A stretch of DNA of 64,000 nucleotides, taken from 2-02-FULL-55-14 sp964473365. Its GTDB lineage: Bacteria > Bacteroidota > Ignavibacteria > UBA10030. The stretch is taken from positions 1-64,000 of the forward strand of contig CAYYOV010000014.1 in NCBI GenBank assembly GCA_964473365.1, in the 5' to 3' direction. This document shows, one piece after another, positions 49,165 through 58,214 of this stretch (its first letter is position 1; each line of letters begins with the position of its first letter). The position numbers and the translations under genes are program-made. A model generated the notes under the pieces. That model saw nothing but the letters and a program-made list of their open reading frames with translations. It did no database searches and was not told the DNA's origin.

Positions 49165-52100
49165 GTGCGCTCCATCGCCCCCACCGGCCAGTCGGCATTC
49201 CGTGCGCGCGCCTGGTCCTTCCTGACGGCCGTCTTCCTGATCGTTGCATCTGCCGACGCCCAGACGATCTTTTCGTCCAAGGGTGAACCTTACATCCTCG
49301 ACCAGTGGACGGTGAACGAGGGTCTGCCGCAGAACACCGTGTCGGCCGTCGTTCAGACCTTCGACGGATTTCTGTGGCTTGCAACGAACGGCGGCCTTGT
49401 CCGCTTCGACGGCGTGCGCTTCCATACGTTTGAACGCATCTCTCCGACCGACGACCGCGCCTTCCGCATCACCAGTCTCGTCGAAGGACACGACAGCACG
49501 CTCTGGGTCGGAACGGAAGATGGCCAATTGTTCCGGTATCGTGCTGAGCATTTCGACCTCGTGTCGGCTCGGCAGGGAGCTGAGCCGACATTGTCGATCC
49601 TCGCTCTTGCACAGGATTCATCCGGGGTGATCTGGCTGGGAAGGATGAATGCAGGATTGGCGCGGGTCATGGGGTCGTCAGACGGCAAAGATTCGGTCAC
49701 GCAATCAAGTTTACAGCCGACGTGGCAGATCCCGATCGTGAGTACGATCAAAGCCAGTTCCACCGGATCTCTCTGGATCGGCGGCGGGGGGATTGCCGAA
49801 CTGAAGGGATCCGGCATTCAGACGCACGAATTGCCGGAGCTGGACGCTCACGACTTGGTCGTCTCGGTGACGGTGGATTCGGCCGGACACGTATGGGCTG
49901 GCACCTCGGCGGGCCGCCTGTTTGAGCTCCATCAACGCAAATTCGTCGAGACGCCGGCAACGCGCCTCCGGGATTCGTATGCGTTCGACGAAGTCCTTTT
50001 CGACGGACCGCCGGCCCTGATCAACGCCATGCGGTCGGGTGTGTTGCGGTATCTGGACGGCCGATTCTATCGGCAAGGGACCGAGCGATGGGGCCGGGCA
50101 TTCATGGTCCGCAGCGTGTTGACCGACCGTGAAGAGAACACCTGGATTGGGACCGTGAGCCAGGGGTTATTCAGGATCCGTCGCGCCACGTTTGACCACT
50201 GGGACCTCGACGACCCGCAGCGCAATGTCACGGCCATGGTGCATGACGGTCGACACGGCACCTGGGTTGGATTGAATTGTGGGGGCGTGCTGTTGGTTCG
50301 CGACGGAAAGGTCATCCCACATCCAGTCTCGAGGTTGTTGAGTGGCCAGTGTGTGTGGTCACTGACCGTCGACCCGAGAGGGCGTCTCTGGGTTGGAACG
50401 TGGGGAGCTGGCCTCTGGAGAATGGACCCGGATCAGCCGGAGGCAACAGTACGACGGTGGGGTGCATCAAGTGGACTTCGAAGCGATGTGATCATGGCGC
50501 TCGAGCCCCGCCGCGCGGGAGGTCTGTGGGTGGGAACACAGAATGCCGGCTTGGCTCACCTGAATGGTGAGAACGTTGAGCGCTGGACCACCAAGGAAGG
50601 CCTTCCTTCGGATGACATTCGCTCGTTCGCCGAGGACAGCTTGGGCCGTCTCTGGATCGGCACACAGCTGGGACCGGCGGTCCTCGAAGCGGGGGATGTC
50701 CGTCGGCTCGCAGGGCCCTCCGGAAGCAACTACGCGCCCGTTCGGACCGTCATGCTCGATGGGGCCGGCTCTGTGTGGATGGGGACCTATGGCGGCGGAC
50801 TCTTGCGGTGGAAGAACGGTAACCTGGTGCGGATCACGACGAGCGATGGCCTCTACGACAATATCATATCCCAATTTCTGATCGGCCCGAATGGGTACGC
50901 ATGGATGGGATGCAATCGCGGTATCTGGAAGGTCGCGCTCCAGGAATTGAACGCCGTCGCCGATGGTCGCATCGAGCAAGTCACTTCGATCACGTACGGA
51001 CGTGGTGATGGCTTGCGCACCATCGAAACGAACGGGGGCTTCCAGCCGGCAGGTCTGCGACATCCGAATGGAGAGCTGTGGTTCCCGACCGCAAGCGGGA
51101 TCGCCCGTACGAACCCGACCACGCTTCGTCCCAATCGTGCCAGTCCCCCGGTGGTTGTGGAGCAGGTGTTCGTCGACCGTGTCGCGCAATCGGTGCTCCC
51201 CCAGATGCACTTTCCCGCGGGAGTTGAAGAGGTGCGCATCGAGTTCACGGCACTGAGCTTCACGGCCCCCCAGAAGGTGCGGTTCAAGTACCAAATGGTG
51301 GGCTACAACAAGTCGTGGGTGGATGTGGGCAACGAACGGAGCGCAACATTCACCAATGTCACCCCCGGCACATACCGATTCCGTGTCATCGCCGCGAACA
51401 ACGACGGCGTCTGGAATGAGGATGGCGCTGAGATCACACTCACCTTCGAGTTCCCGTTCTGGGCGACCCTTTGGTTCCGTCTCCTCGCCGTGCTCGCGTT
51501 GGTCGGCATGGGTATGCTCGTCGTCGCGATCCGGCTTCGCCAGGTCCGTTTAGAGAAGGAACGACAGGAAGAGACGTCAAGAAGGCTCATCCAAAGTCAG
51601 GAGGAGGAGCGGCAGCGGATCGCGGGAGAGCTGCATGACGGTTTGGGCCAGGACCTCATCGTCTCCAAGAATCGCTTGCTGCTCGCGGCCCACTATCTTC
51701 AGGACGGCACCCCGGCCAAGGACGAATTGATGAATGTCGTAGACGCCGTGACCGCGGCACTGCGGAGCGTCCGATCGATCGCATACAATTTGCGGCCGTT
51801 CCAGCTCGACCGCCTCGGACTCACGGAGACGATCCGGTCGACGGTCCGTGCGATCCAGCAGGTCACGCCCGTCAAGATCGAAACAGAGATCGCGTCGGTC
51901 GATGGCCTCTTGAACCGAGAGGCCGAGATCGGCGTGTTCCGGATTGTCCAAGAGGCTCTGACGAATGTCGTCAAGCACTCGCAAGCGACCCGCGCGAGCG
52001 TCGTCGTCGCCTACGATGAAGGTCATATCGTGATCCGCGTCGAAGACAATGGCCGGGGCTTCGATACGCCCGTCGAGGACAACGCCCTGACGTTCGGGTT

Positions 52101-52239
52101 CGGGCTCTCGAGCATCGAGGAGCGCGTCAAGATGCTCGGCGGTGTGCACAAGTTCTCGTCGTCTCCCGAGAGCGGCACGACGATCGCGGCACGGGTACCG
52201 ATCGAGGGGAACGAGCCGGAACCGGCGCCGGAGCCGTGA
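49165..52239 (+). CDS. Reg_prop (beta-propeller) sensor histidine kinase
   Basis: GTG 49165 begins at a signal peptide (RAWSFLTAVFLIVASADA); an upstream ATG 49117 would overlap the GAF gene. The 1024-residue protein has many Reg_prop repeats at about 40-650 (GLPQNTVSAVVQTFDGFLWLAT, LWVGTEDG, LWIGTQLG, VWMGTYGGGLLRW and others), a Y_Y_Y domain at about 680-745 (FKYQMVGYNKSW), one span near 770-790, then a HisKA_3 domain with H824 in IAGELHDGLGQD and an ATPase domain (FGFGLSSIEERVKMLGG). It is a NarX-type kinase with a periplasmic propeller, as in Bacteroidota sugar sensors. It should phosphorylate the NarL-type regulator encoded next. Confidence 0.93.
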   Translation: MRSIAPTGQSAFRARAWSFLTAVFLIVASADAQTIFSSKGEPYILDQWTVNEGLPQNTVSAVVQTFDGFLWLATNGGLVRFDGVRFHTFERISPTDDRAFRITSLVEGHDSTLWVGTEDGQLFRYRAEHFDLVSARQGAEPTLSILALAQDSSGVIWLGRMNAGLARVMGSSDGKDSVTQSSLQPTWQIPIVSTIKASSTGSLWIGGGGIAELKGSGIQTHELPELDAHDLVVSVTVDSAGHVWAGTSAGRLFELHQRKFVETPATRLRDSYAFDEVLFDGPPALINAMRSGVLRYLDGRFYRQGTERWGRAFMVRSVLTDREENTWIGTVSQGLFRIRRATFDHWDLDDPQRNVTAMVHDGRHGTWVGLNCGGVLLVRDGKVIPHPVSRLLSGQCVWSLTVDPRGRLWVGTWGAGLWRMDPDQPEATVRRWGASSGLRSDVIMALEPRRAGGLWVGTQNAGLAHLNGENVERWTTKEGLPSDDIRSFAEDSLGRLWIGTQLGPAVLEAGDVRRLAGPSGSNYAPVRTVMLDGAGSVWMGTYGGGLLRWKNGNLVRITTSDGLYDNIISQFLIGPNGYAWMGCNRGIWKVALQELNAVADGRIEQVTSITYGRGDGLRTIETNGGFQPAGLRHPNGELWFPTASGIARTNPTTLRPNRASPPVVVEQVFVDRVAQSVLPQMHFPAGVEEVRIEFTALSFTAPQKVRFKYQMVGYNKSWVDVGNERSATFTNVTPGTYRFRVIAANNDGVWNEDGAEITLTFEFPFWATLWFRLLAVLALVGMGMLVVAIRLRQVRLEKERQEETSRRLIQSQEEERQRIAGELHDGLGQDLIVSKNRLLLAAHYLQDGTPAKDELMNVVDAVTAALRSVRSIAYNLRPFQLDRLGLTETIRSTVRAIQQVTPVKIETEIASVDGLLNREAEIGVFRIVQEALTNVVKHSQATRASVVVAYDEGHIVIRVEDNGRGFDTPVEDNALTFGFGLSSIEERVKMLGGVHKFSSSPESGTTIAARVPIEGNEPEPAPEP

Positions 52240-52322
52240 TCTCCACGTCGAGCCCTCCACCGCATCTGCGCTGAGATGCCCAGGAAAGATGATGCGCCGT
52301 TGCGGTACACTCTTTGTCCCTG

Positions 52323-52976
52323 ATGCCCAAACCACACACCATATTGATCGCCGATGACCATCCCGTGTTCCGACGCGGGATGGTGCAGATCATCGAGGAG
52401 AAGTTCTCCGGCTCGCGCATCGTCGAAGCCGGAAACGGCTCTGAGGCGCTCATCGCGATCCATGATCATCGACCGACCATCGCGATCCTCGACGTCGACA
52501 TGCCGAAACGGAACGGCCTCGACGTCGCCACAGAGATCCGCCGGCGCGGACTGCAGGTGGCCGTCGTCATCCTCACGATGCACGACAACGAAGAGTTCTT
52601 CAATCGAGCGATGGATCTGGGTGTCATGGGATACGTGTTGAAGGATGGGGTCGTTGGAGAGATCGCCACCTGTCTCGAAGCGGTCGCGGCGGGGCGCCAC
52701 TACTACTCTCCGCTACTGACCGATTACTGGGTGCGGCGCGACCAGGCGAAGTCCCAGATCAAAACACTCCTGGCTGGTCTTGCCGGCCTCACCCCCACCG
52801 AGCGGCACATCCTCAAGTTGATCGCGGAAAGCAAGACCACCCGTGAGATCGCTGAGGTCCTCTTCATCAGCCCTAAGACCGTCGACAACCACCGCTCGAA
52901 TATTGCCGCCAAGCTGAATCTGAAGGGGAACAATGCGGTTCTTCGCTTTGCGCTGGAGAACAAGGCGAAGATGTGA
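52323..52976 (+). CDS. NarL/FixJ-family response regulator
   Basis: ATG 52323 (TTG 52314 possible); 217 residues. Receiver: LIADDHPVFRRGM, D57 in AILDVDMPKRNG and K in YVLKDGV. HTH_LuxR at about 150-210: LTPTERHILKLIAESKTTREIAEVLFISPKTVDNHRSNI (part KTTREIAEVLFISPKTVDNH). It is the likely partner of the preceding kinase of matching NarX type. No strong ribosome site is seen, although the gap to the kinase is only 83 bases. Confidence 0.93.
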   Translation: MPKPHTILIADDHPVFRRGMVQIIEEKFSGSRIVEAGNGSEALIAIHDHRPTIAILDVDMPKRNGLDVATEIRRRGLQVAVVILTMHDNEEFFNRAMDLGVMGYVLKDGVVGEIATCLEAVAAGRHYYSPLLTDYWVRRDQAKSQIKTLLAGLAGLTPTERHILKLIAESKTTREIAEVLFISPKTVDNHRSNIAAKLNLKGNNAVLRFALENKAKM

Positions 52977-53102
52977 CCAGCGTCACGTCCAGAGGGGTCG
53001 CATAGGGGCTGGCCCCTGGTACGTTGAGGATTCCCACCTATTGAGCGCGCGGCAACCTCTGCCGTTATTGGTGTCGTACTAAGGACATCCAAAACCTCGC
53101 CC

Positions 53103-53474
53103 GTGAAGATTCTGCTGGTTGAACAGAACCCTACGCTTCGTGGTCTCCTGCGCTCGATCCTCGAATTGGGCCACGCCGAGATCGCGGAGGCAAGCGACGC
53201 CACCGCGGCCCTGCGGGCGTTCTCAGAGTACCGACCTGATTGGGTCCTCGTCGATCTGACGCTGCGAGAGATGGACGGTTTCGACGCGACCCGGCTCCTG
53301 AAGTCGTCGCATCCGGAGGCGAAGGTGATGCTCGTGGCCGACCAGGACAGTCTCGCGCTTCGCAAGAAGGCGCGCGCGGCTGGTGCGGGCGGCATCCTGG
53401 TCAAAGAGGACCTGTACCGTGATCTGCGGCGAACGCAGTTTCTCCCCATGGCGCCGCCACGGCCATTGCCGTGA
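53103..53474 (+). CDS. Single-domain response regulator
   Basis: GTG 53103, 123 residues. ILLVEQNPTLRGLLRSIL begins a receiver; phospho-acceptor D51 in WVLVDLTLREMDGF and K101 in GGILVKEDL are present, but the acidic pair is Glu7-Gln8 rather than Asp-Asp, so metal binding could be weak. No output domain. It lies 14 bases before the first pilin-like gene and could regulate the pilus-like machine, much as CheY-like proteins do for twitching. Confidence 0.85.
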   Translation: MKILLVEQNPTLRGLLRSILELGHAEIAEASDATAALRAFSEYRPDWVLVDLTLREMDGFDATRLLKSSHPEAKVMLVADQDSLALRKKARAAGAGGILVKEDLYRDLRRTQFLPMAPPRPLP

Positions 53475-53488
53475 AGCGAACCTGAATC

Positions 53489-54001
53489 ATGGGACAGACG
53501 CTTCTATCGGCCGGACTTATTGTGATCGTGACGATCGCCGTCATCAATGCGAATCGGCTGGTCATCAACAGTCAGACTACCAAGCTCGAGGCGCAGGCTC
53601 GGCTCGAGGCGTCGGATATCGCCATGGAGATCATCACCGAGGCCAGGACGAAGAAGTTCGATGAAAAAGTCGACGGGACCGATTGGCAGGCTGTAGACGA
53701 GTTCACAGAGGCCTCGTCACTGGGCCCGGACGGGAGTGAGTCGTTCACGATGCCCGACGTCGTTACGTATCAATCCGCATCGCGATTCGACGACTTCGAT
53801 GATTACAAGGGGTACAGGCGGACCGCTTCGTCATCGCAATTGAGCGGCTACTCGGTCTCGTGCGACGTTTTCTACGTCAAGCGGGAGGCTCCTGACACAA
53901 AGACGACCAACCGAACATACTTGAAAAAAATGATCGTCTACGTGACCCACTCCCTGTATCTGCGCGACACGCTGCGCATCAGCATGACGAAGACGCATTG
54001 A
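53489..54001 (+). CDS. Pilin-like membrane-anchored protein 1
   Basis: 170 residues beginning MGQTLLSAGLIVIVTIAVINANRLV, here in parts MGQTLLSAG and IVIVTIAVINANRL: a very short leader ending in Gly, then a hydrophobic helix and an amphipathic extension (TTKLEAQARLEASDIAMEII), the layout of type IV pilins and pseudopilins. The usual Glu5 is absent (Ser at that place). The C-terminal two-thirds is strand-rich and Ser/Thr/Asp-rich, with no known domain. It heads the row of pilus-like genes. Confidence 0.6.
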   Translation: MGQTLLSAGLIVIVTIAVINANRLVINSQTTKLEAQARLEASDIAMEIITEARTKKFDEKVDGTDWQAVDEFTEASSLGPDGSESFTMPDVVTYQSASRFDDFDDYKGYRRTASSSQLSGYSVSCDVFYVKREAPDTKTTNRTYLKKMIVYVTHSLYLRDTLRISMTKTH

Positions 54002-54002
54002 C

Positions 54003-54560
54003 ATGGGCGCGATCCTCGATATCATTGGGTCGTATATCTTCAAGGCGGCGATGGTTGGCATCATCCTGGCGACCTCGATGTCGCTCAACGAAGTGATGAC
54101 GAAGAAGGCCCAACAGACGAACCTTGAGAAGACGATGAACATCGCATTATCGGTCGTCGACTGGGACCTTCGCAACATCGGCTACAACTACTCCGGATCA
54201 TCGAAGATTGTGTATTTCAACTCGACCGGGTTCAAATACTATGGCGATGTGGACAACAACGGCACGGTCGATTCGGTCCAGTGGGTCGTCTCATCACCGA
54301 AAGTGACGGTCGGCGACAGTCTGGTAACGAGATATACCGTTTCGCGCAGATTGAACAACGGGTCGTACTATTCGGTCTTGTCGCGCTTGCGTCATCTCGA
54401 TGTCGCCTTTCTGGATGCTTCAGGAAGCGCCACGAGTACGCCTGCCAGCGTTCGTGCGATCCGGATCAAGATCACCGCGGAATCTCCGTTTATCATTAAT
54501 GGCGAGATCCTGACGGCAACTCGGCAGATTACCGTGTTCCCGCCGAACCTCGCATTCTAG
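54003..54560 (+). CDS. Pilin-like membrane-anchored protein 2
   Basis: 185 residues starting one base after the previous stop. The opening is MGAILDIIGSYIFKAAMVGIILATSM (parts MGAILDIIG and FKAAMVGIILATSM), again Gly followed by a hydrophobic helix, with Asp in the early mature part. NIALSVVDWDLRNIGYNYSGSS resembles the helix-to-head junction of minor pseudopilins such as PilW/GspJ, where DLRNIGY-like sequences are common. The rest is a beta-rich head (VTRYTVSRRLNNGSYY, IRIKITAESPF). Probably a minor pilin. Confidence 0.65.
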   Translation: MGAILDIIGSYIFKAAMVGIILATSMSLNEVMTKKAQQTNLEKTMNIALSVVDWDLRNIGYNYSGSSKIVYFNSTGFKYYGDVDNNGTVDSVQWVVSSPKVTVGDSLVTRYTVSRRLNNGSYYSVLSRLRHLDVAFLDASGSATSTPASVRAIRIKITAESPFIINGEILTATRQITVFPPNLAF

Positions 54561-54573
54561 TTCCCGCAAGATC

Positions 54574-55077
54574 ATGAGACACTCTTCGCTCATTTTTGTC
54601 GGCGGCTTCACGCTCGTCTTCGGCTTCTTCGCGGCGGAATCGTACGACGCCGATGCCGACGCACTCCGGACTGCGGAGATACGCGCTTCGCAGATGCAGG
54701 CCGACCTCATCGCCGAGGCCGGCTGCTACATGGCCTCACATGCGGCAGCGATCAGTGCGTGGGGAACGACGACGACCGCCATGAATGGCGGCACGCTGAC
54801 CTATACCGTCACGAAGCCGACTTCGACACCTGCACTCTCTTCACCGGATTGGGAGAACATCAGCGGAGTGTGGTATCCCCTGAAAGCAACAGCAGTGTGT
54901 ACCGGGAAATACGGTGAGATCACCATCGTGAAACGTGCGGCGCTGGAGAAGCGCTCCGTGACGGCCGCCGGCTACCTGACGTGGCGCCAGTGGGTCATCA
55001 AGCGCCTCTATACGGACCCCTATTCACTCGCCGACCCCCGTACCGATTCGCTCATGGCGAATTCCGTTCGTCGGTGA
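54574..55077 (+). CDS. Pilin-like membrane-anchored protein 3
   Basis: 167 residues. The N terminus MRHSSLIFVGGFTLVFGFFAAESY contains GGFTLVFGFF, recalling the G-FTLxE pilin cleavage site but without a Glu. RTAEIRASQMQADLIAEAGCYMASHAA is the amphipathic helix with a GspK-like AEAG stretch seen in minor pseudopilins that carry many N-terminal helices. The head is small and strand-rich. It ends this three-gene group; 178 bases with a likely terminator follow. Confidence 0.58.
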   Translation: MRHSSLIFVGGFTLVFGFFAAESYDADADALRTAEIRASQMQADLIAEAGCYMASHAAAISAWGTTTTAMNGGTLTYTVTKPTSTPALSSPDWENISGVWYPLKATAVCTGKYGEITIVKRAALEKRSVTAAGYLTWRQWVIKRLYTDPYSLADPRTDSLMANSVRR

Positions 55078-55139
55078 GGGATCTTTTGATCGGGGCGAAA
55101 CGCAGATACCGTCCCACGATAAACACCGGTAATCCCTTC

Positions 55140-55190
55140 AAAAACCGCAGTCGAGCCCTCCGGTTTTGTGGTTCTTTCCGAGTTTTTTCA
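55140..55190 (+). terminator. Likely terminator between pilin-like genes and herA-like gene
   Basis: AAAAACCG / CGGTTTT inverted repeat (55140-55147, 55161-55167) with a 13-base loop, followed by T-rich GTGGTTCTTT and TTTTTTC. The stem is A/T-rich, so moderate strength. The rest of 55078-55254 holds the herA-like promoter, not identified. Confidence 0.45.
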
Positions 55191-55254
55191 CTAGGTTCAA
55201 AATTGTCGCAGTCTATCACTTACGCTCGAACGCTCAAGCGAAGTCTTCCTCAGA

Positions 55255-56853
55255 ATGTCTAATTGGGACCAAAAAAAGATCGGGTCCGTTGTTGAGGTCA
55301 ACAGCACCGGCGTCGAAGTAAAGATCGATGCGGAAGGCGGCCTCACGCGCAAGATCGGCGAGAAGACCTATTATGTGGGTCAGATCGGGACGTACGTCCT
55401 CATCCCGATCGGGCAATCCTACGTCATCGGTATCGTGTCCGAAGCCCGCCGGACGGACAGCTCGAACGGCGAGACGCCGATGATGGTCGCCACGACCCTC
55501 ATTGGGACGATCCGGAAGGGGAAGTTCGAACCCGGCGTATCGGTCCTACCGAGCATCGACATGCCCGTGTACCTTCTCGAGGACAAGGACATTCGTGGCG
55601 CTTTCCAGGCCTTCCAGCAATACAATTTCTCGATCGGCACCCTGTCTATGTTCGAGACAGAACGGGCCTATCTGAACCCGAACAAGTTCTTCGGGAAGCA
55701 CATTGCCGTCCTCGGGAGCAGCGGGTCCGGAAAGTCGCACACGGTCGCCTCGGTCCTTCAAAAGGTCGTGTCGCTTCCCGAGACGCACGTCGTCATCCTC
55801 GACCTGCACAACGAATACCGTCAGGCCTTTCCCGACACGGGGCAGTACTGCGAGATCTCTTCCCTGGAGCTGCCGTACTGGCTGCTGAACTTCGACGAAA
55901 TGCGGGAGATGTTCGTCGACCCGAACGACGAGAACGCGTCGATCCAAATGTCGCTGCTGCAGGACCTCGTCATCCTGTCGAAGAAGGACAAGAACCCGCG
56001 CTTGACCGACGTGATCACGCTCGATTCCCCTGTCTATTTCGACCTGGCCGCCATCCGCGGCCGTCTGCAATTCCTCGACGGGGAAAAGGTCACGAGCAGT
56101 GCCGGCATGCGGGAGGGTCCCTTCTCCGGAAAGCTGACGCGGCTCATCGCCCGGCTCGACACGAAGATGAACGACTCGCGGTACGCGTTCATGTTCAAGC
56201 CGAAGCTCATGGCCGATACCGAATCGGCCGTGTCGCTCCTCATGATGTTGTTCGGCCTGAGCGGCAAGTCGCGCGTGACGCTCATGGACCTCAGCGGCGT
56301 ACCATCGGATATTTTGAAAACGATCGTTGCCCTCCTGGCCCGGCTGGCATTCGATTTCAATTTCTGGAATCCAAATCGTTCGGAGTTGCCGATCCTTCTC
56401 GTCTTTGAGGAGGCACACAACTATCTCTCGGTGCATGCCGAGGGTTCGACAGCGGCCCGCAAGACGGTCGAACGGATCGCCAAAGAAGGCCGAAAATACG
56501 GCGTCAGTTGTATGCTCGTCAGCCAACGGCCGGCCGAGATCTCCGAGACGATCCTGTCTCAGTGCAGCAATTTCATCCTGTTGCGTCTGCTGAACCCGAC
56601 CGACCAGGCGTACATCCGCCGGCTCGTCCCGGAATCGTTCAGCGGGCTTGAGTCCTCTATTTCGCTGCTCCGGCAGGGCGAAGCGATCATCCTGGGTGAT
56701 TCCATCCCGATGCCGCAGCGGGTGCAGATCGACCCGCCGTCGCCGCCGCCACTGAGCTCCGACGTGCTCTTCTTCGACAAATGGAAGAAAAGCGACGTGA
56801 AGACCGATCCGCACGAAGTGCTCGAGCGGTGGTGGAACCAACAGCGTAACTGA
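55255..56853 (+). CDS. HerA-like (DUF87) ATPase
   Basis: 532 residues. An N-terminal HAS-barrel-like domain (KIGSVVEVNSTGVEVKI, LIPIGQSYVIGIV) precedes the ATPase core with Walker A GSSGSGKS (154-161), Walker B LPILLVFEEAHNYL and the arginine-rich segment SCMLVSQRPAEISETILSQCSNFILLRLLNPTDQAYIR (part LVSQRPAEISETILSQC). HerA hexamers translocate DNA, usually with NurA nuclease, or occur in defence pairs. Here neither NurA nor a Sir2/DUF4297 partner is near; instead, the next gene, 2 bases on, is the pilus platform protein. A role in the pilus-like machine or coincidence of operon are both open. Confidence 0.88.
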   Translation: MSNWDQKKIGSVVEVNSTGVEVKIDAEGGLTRKIGEKTYYVGQIGTYVLIPIGQSYVIGIVSEARRTDSSNGETPMMVATTLIGTIRKGKFEPGVSVLPSIDMPVYLLEDKDIRGAFQAFQQYNFSIGTLSMFETERAYLNPNKFFGKHIAVLGSSGSGKSHTVASVLQKVVSLPETHVVILDLHNEYRQAFPDTGQYCEISSLELPYWLLNFDEMREMFVDPNDENASIQMSLLQDLVILSKKDKNPRLTDVITLDSPVYFDLAAIRGRLQFLDGEKVTSSAGMREGPFSGKLTRLIARLDTKMNDSRYAFMFKPKLMADTESAVSLLMMLFGLSGKSRVTLMDLSGVPSDILKTIVALLARLAFDFNFWNPNRSELPILLVFEEAHNYLSVHAEGSTAARKTVERIAKEGRKYGVSCMLVSQRPAEISETILSQCSNFILLRLLNPTDQAYIRRLVPESFSGLESSISLLRQGEAIILGDSIPMPQRVQIDPPSPPPLSSDVLFFDKWKKSDVKTDPHEVLERWWNQQRN

Positions 56854-56855
56854 CC

Positions 56856-58211
56856 ATGGCCCGGATGCCGACCAAGGTTGAGTACCGTGTCTCCGCTCAG
56901 GATCGTGCCGGGCGGGCGCTGGTGAAGTACGTCATGGCCACGTCGTACATGGAGGCGCGGTCGAGGGGGCGGGAGTGGACGTCGCGCAACGGGGCCCAGC
57001 TGCTGAAGGTCGAAAAGAAGCGGACGTTCGTCTACAAGGCACGCCGCGGAGACAAGCTCATCACGGGTACGCAAAGCGCGTATTCGAGGGCGGAGGTAAC
57101 GGCTGCGCTCAAGCGCATCGGCTACCAGGTCCAATCGGTCTACACGCCCTTCTCGATCAAGTTCGCGGCGCCGGCGACGGATATTGTCGGGTTCGTCTCG
57201 CAGAGCGCAAAACTGCTCGAGCAGAAGCTGCCGTTCAACGAGGTCCTTGTTCTGATGTCCGACAACATCAAGAACAAAGCCCTCAACCAGTGCATCCGCG
57301 ACGTGATGAACGACCTTCGGAACGGTATGGATTCCCGGGAGGCGTTCCTCCGTCAATCGCAGGTGCTTGGCTACCACACGGCCTTGTTGCTCGGCATCGC
57401 AACGAAGAGCGGCGATGTGGCGGCGATCTTCCGGAGCGTGGCCCAGCTGGTCGAACGGCAGGCGGAGTTCTCCAAGGGCCTGAAGTCGGCGCTGCTCATG
57501 CCGGCCGTTACCGCGGTCACCCTCGTCGGGGCCATCATCTTCTATGCGATGTATCTCGTGCCGCAGATGATGGACATGCTCGGCCCGATGATGTCGGAGA
57601 TCCCTCCGGTGACCGCCTTCACGCTGGAGGCGAGCGCGTTCATCCAGGAGAACTACCCCTGGCTCATTGGGCTCTTCCTCGCCATCGTTGGAGGATTCTA
57701 CGGCTGGCTGACGACGAGCAACGGCCGTCTGCAGTTCGATCGGTACGTCGTCCGCATGCCTTACGTGGGGACGATCCTCAAGAACACTTCGGTCGAAATC
57801 TTTACAAGGGTACTCAGCATCATCTATACATCGTCGGGTGAGAATATCGAAGCGATGCAGGTGGCAGCAGACGCGAGCGGAAATCTGTGGTTCGCTCGTC
57901 AGATCCGGACCGTCGCTTCTCCGATGATGCTGACACAGGGCGTGGAGCTGGGCCGGGCCCTCGCCGCAACGGAGTTCCTGCCCGAAATGGCCCTGTCGCG
58001 ATTTCGGACGGCAGCCGAGACAGGTTCGGTCAAGACGACGGCGCAGAATCTCGCCGATTATTACGAGACAGAGAATTCGTTCGCGATGAAGAACCTGGTC
58101 AGCATCATCGAGCTGGGCGTCACGGTCATCATCATGGGTTCGCTCGTCTTCCTGACGTTGTTGTCGTCGGAGACAGCAAGCATCGACACCAGCCGGATCG
58201 GCGTCGGATAA
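56856..58211 (+). CDS. Type II secretion/type IV pilus platform protein (GspF/PilC family)
   Basis: 451 residues. The N-terminal 100 hold two copies of the GspF lead-in unit (VEYRVSAQDRAGRALVKYVMA, FVYKARRGDKLITG). The T2SSF domains follow: QSAKLLEQKLPFNEVL ... LLLGIATKSGDVAAIFRSVAQLVERQ (part IATKSGDVAAIFRSVAQLVER), three membrane spans, and the second repeat with SRFRTAAETGSVKTTAQNLADYYE (part TAAETGSVKTTAQNL). It is the inner-membrane platform on which the motor ATPase acts. It lies 3 bases before the GspE/PilB gene. Confidence 0.92.
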   Translation: MARMPTKVEYRVSAQDRAGRALVKYVMATSYMEARSRGREWTSRNGAQLLKVEKKRTFVYKARRGDKLITGTQSAYSRAEVTAALKRIGYQVQSVYTPFSIKFAAPATDIVGFVSQSAKLLEQKLPFNEVLVLMSDNIKNKALNQCIRDVMNDLRNGMDSREAFLRQSQVLGYHTALLLGIATKSGDVAAIFRSVAQLVERQAEFSKGLKSALLMPAVTAVTLVGAIIFYAMYLVPQMMDMLGPMMSEIPPVTAFTLEASAFIQENYPWLIGLFLAIVGGFYGWLTTSNGRLQFDRYVVRMPYVGTILKNTSVEIFTRVLSIIYTSSGENIEAMQVAADASGNLWFARQIRTVASPMMLTQGVELGRALAATEFLPEMALSRFRTAAETGSVKTTAQNLADYYETENSFAMKNLVSIIELGVTVIIMGSLVFLTLLSSETASIDTSRIGVG

Positions 58212-58214
58212 GAC

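Noticed and set aside
55546..56841. 431-residue minus-strand open frame
   Set aside because: It mirrors the HerA-like gene, has His/Asp/Arg-rich shadow composition and no domain; the plus-strand gene has clear Walker motifs.
55255..56853. HerA-Sir2 or HerA-DUF4297 phage-defence pair
   Set aside because: Neither neighbour encodes a Sir2, DUF4297 or NurA-like protein; the gene abuts pilus-assembly genes.
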